The notes under the pieces: generated by a model | What the model was told of the DNA's origin: nothing | The model's database searches: none | What the model saw: only the letters and a program-made list of their open reading frames with translations | Source: CAYOBW01 sp964402115 | Lineage (GTDB): Bacteria; Verrucomicrobiota; Kiritimatiellia; UBA8416; CAYOBW01 | Assembly: GCA_964402115.1 (NCBI GenBank) | Contig: CAYOBW010000167.1 | Span: forward strand, 1-15,484 | Reading direction: 5' to 3' | DNA: 15,484 bases | Shown here: in pieces, positions 14,310 to 15,484 of the stretch | How the letters are laid out: the number at the start of each line of letters is the position of its first letter | How positions within the stretch are numbered: the stretch's first letter is position 1 | Position numbers and translations under genes: made by a program

Positions 14310-15254
14310 ATGAAAAGAGGGCGCTCAGCAGCATTGAGGGGCTGGCTTTTCCCGGTCGTGTTCTGGGTGTGCCGCTGGACGTCGGCCGCGGATATTCCGG
14401 TCCGCGCCACGCAGACAGAAACCAACCGGCTTGATTTTGGGGTATTCTGGCCGCCCAGGGCACTCGCCGTAGCCCCTCTTTCAAACGCCAAACCCCTGCT
14501 CAATGGATGCCTTGTCGTCAACCTGGAAACCTTCCCCGACCGCAGTCGGGTAGCCCGCCTCCGGATCGTTCTGAGCCGGCCATCCGATGAGGAGGGACGA
14601 GTATCCTGGAATTCGCGATTGGCGTTTCCCGAATACGATTGGATGCGATCGGTCCGGGTCTGGGATTCGGATAGCCGCTGGCTGTGGCCCAATCTGGCCT
14701 ATCTGCTGAGGCTTCACGGGGTCGAACGGGTGGAACGCTACGGCGGCGTGGATCCGGGTAAGGGGGTGGACAACGACTTCGCCGGTGTCCTTATCCGCGA
14801 GTATGACGAGAGTGGACGCGATGAGGCTGAAGCTACGAAGCGCGAACCGCTGGTGGCAGCCGAGTGGTTCTCATTGGGCAACTCCGCGTTCACGGACAAA
14901 GAGACCGTCGTGCATACTGTCCAGTCTGACGTGTTCACGCTGCATCTGGGTCGGGCGGATGCCCAAGGCCAGGGTCGGGCTGCGATCTGGCTCATCTACG
15001 CTGACTTCATGGGCGCCAAGGTGCCAGTGGCCTGGCCGAAAGCCCTCGAGTTCGCCGGGGGAATCCTGGCGTATTTTGAGGTTCAATGGGACTTGAAGGC
15101 CCAGCCCGGACAGGAGGTCGTGTTGCGACAACTCGTGCCCAGGCAGGGCACCGGCTTCGATTGGCAGCGATGGTCCAGCCTGGCACGGGCGCTGCAGGAT
15201 CCGGCTGTTACGGCCAAGCTTTCTGACTTGCCGGAGGGCACTCGCAGTCGCTGA
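14310..15254 (+). CDS. Secreted hypothetical protein
   Basis: The 314-residue product has a signal peptide: basic MKRGRSAALRG, hydrophobic WLFPVVFWVC, and a likely cleavage after TSA-A at about residue 27. The mature part is rich in Trp and beta-strand-like segments (LRIVLSRPSD, SVRVWDSDSRWLWPNLAYLL, DVFTLHLGRA, AAIWLIYADFMG) and has no cysteine pattern or enzyme motif that I can identify. It reads like a soluble periplasmic or exported beta-rich domain. The ribosome binding site is weak (TAGGCGG about 12 bases upstream), consistent with translation following the 116-residue gene before it. Codon use is less GC-biased than in the glycosidase genes. Function unknown. Confidence 0.7.
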   Translation: MKRGRSAALRGWLFPVVFWVCRWTSAADIPVRATQTETNRLDFGVFWPPRALAVAPLSNAKPLLNGCLVVNLETFPDRSRVARLRIVLSRPSDEEGRVSWNSRLAFPEYDWMRSVRVWDSDSRWLWPNLAYLLRLHGVERVERYGGVDPGKGVDNDFAGVLIREYDESGRDEAEATKREPLVAAEWFSLGNSAFTDKETVVHTVQSDVFTLHLGRADAQGQGRAAIWLIYADFMGAKVPVAWPKALEFAGGILAYFEVQWDLKAQPGQEVVLRQLVPRQGTGFDWQRWSSLARALQDPAVTAKLSDLPEGTRSR

Positions 15255-15263
15255 ACATGGGAT

Positions 15264-15292
15264 AGCCAACCACTCCGCGGTTGAGTGTGGCT
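15264..15292 (+). terminator. Imperfect hairpin after the secreted-protein gene
   Basis: AGCCAACCACTC (15264-15275) can pair with GAGTGTGGCT (15283-15292) around the loop CGCGGTT, with a two-base bulge. It begins 9 bases after the stop codon. No T-tract follows, so intrinsic termination is uncertain. Confidence 0.3.
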
Positions 15293-15344
15293 GCGAAGGA
15301 TTGAGCGCACCTCGTTCTTGTGCGCAGTCAAGCGCCGGTCGCCG

Positions 15345-15374
15345 AGTAGCGCGGGCCTCTCTGAGGCCCAGCGC
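15345..15374 (+). repeat. REP-like hairpin, family 1, copy 2
   Basis: AGTAGCGCGGGCCTC (15345-15359), loop TCT, then GAGGCCCAGCGC (15363-15374) form a stem with one bulged A. The sequence matches the minus strand of the element at 134-164 over about 25 bases with one or two differences. Confidence 0.6.
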
Positions 15375-15424
15375 CGCTCGGTGGCGTTGCCTGCGTGGCC
15401 TGATTTCATGCAGGCAGGCGCCCG

Positions 15425-15441
15425 CGCCTTCGGAGAAGGCG
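15425..15441 (-). repeat. REP-like hairpin, family 2, copy 2
   Basis: CGCCTTC (15425-15431), loop GGA, GAAGGCG (15435-15441). It shares a 20-base core on the minus strand with the hairpin at 13588-13604 and lies only about 50 bases from the family 1 copy, so mixed clusters of the two repeats occur here. Confidence 0.55.
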
Positions 15442-15484
15442 GGGCTAACAGCCAGACGACCCGATCCCGCAAAACCGCAGAGGT

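Noticed and set aside
13544..14692. 382-codon open frame on the minus strand
   Set aside because: It is antisense to two plus-strand genes with better starts and a signal peptide, and its composition is Arg/Ser/Pro-rich without motifs.

Overview
The window is GC-rich (most genes well above 60% G+C by eye) and looks like a chromosome segment of an environmental, saccharolytic bacterium. The mix of a large secreted GH78 alpha-L-rhamnosidase, a PQQ-type propeller protein opening with a WPQWRGPDGTG motif, a GH129/GH101-like glycosidase, hairpin REP-like repeats and orphan radical SAM/SPASM enzymes is typical of the PVC superphylum (Kiritimatiellota, Verrucomicrobiota, Lentisphaerota). This placement is an inference from gene content; there is no rRNA or other phylogenetic marker here.

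Layout. (1) 1-4737, plus strand: a non-coding leader with one REP-like hairpin, then a rhamnose operon. It encodes a secreted alpha-L-rhamnosidase, a double-domain L-rhamnose mutarotase (RhaM fold duplicated, only the second half with the catalytic Tyr/His), and a short, apparently internally deleted PQQ-like propeller protein that starts on a GTGA overlap. (2) 4724-6198, minus strand, convergent: a two-gene unit of a 115-residue peptide followed, on another GTGA overlap, by a radical SAM/SPASM enzyme. The peptide is built from two related modules, each ending in Leu-Tyr-Gly, and looks like a ribosomal peptide precursor with its maturase. This is the best candidate for an undescribed system. 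(3) 6199-6754: a gene-free stretch of lower GC with a pair of 12-bp direct repeats, overlapping dyads, a double-hairpin repeat, and a promoter plus palindromic operator. (4) 6755-7556: a type II toxin-antitoxin pair with a PIN-domain toxin. (5) 7644-12790, plus strand: protein-L-isoaspartate methyltransferase, a small FHA-domain protein, a second radical SAM/SPASM enzyme with a PqqD/RRE-like N-terminus, and a secreted GH129/GH101-like glycosidase. (6) 12805-15484: a lower-GC, poorly characterised segment with a zinc-ribbon protein, a 116-residue hypothetical protein, a secreted hypothetical protein, and three more REP-like hairpins.

How they fit together. The first three genes suggest capture of rhamnosyl residues from plant, algal or mucin-like glycans, followed by anomer conversion of the released L-rhamnose. 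The glycosidase at 10394-12790 may act on alpha-GalNAc or related sugars. The two radical SAM enzymes are unrelated to sugar use. The minus-strand one has a convincing partner peptide; the plus-strand one has a substrate-recognition-like domain but no visible precursor. No rRNA, tRNA, CRISPR array or intact mobile element was found.
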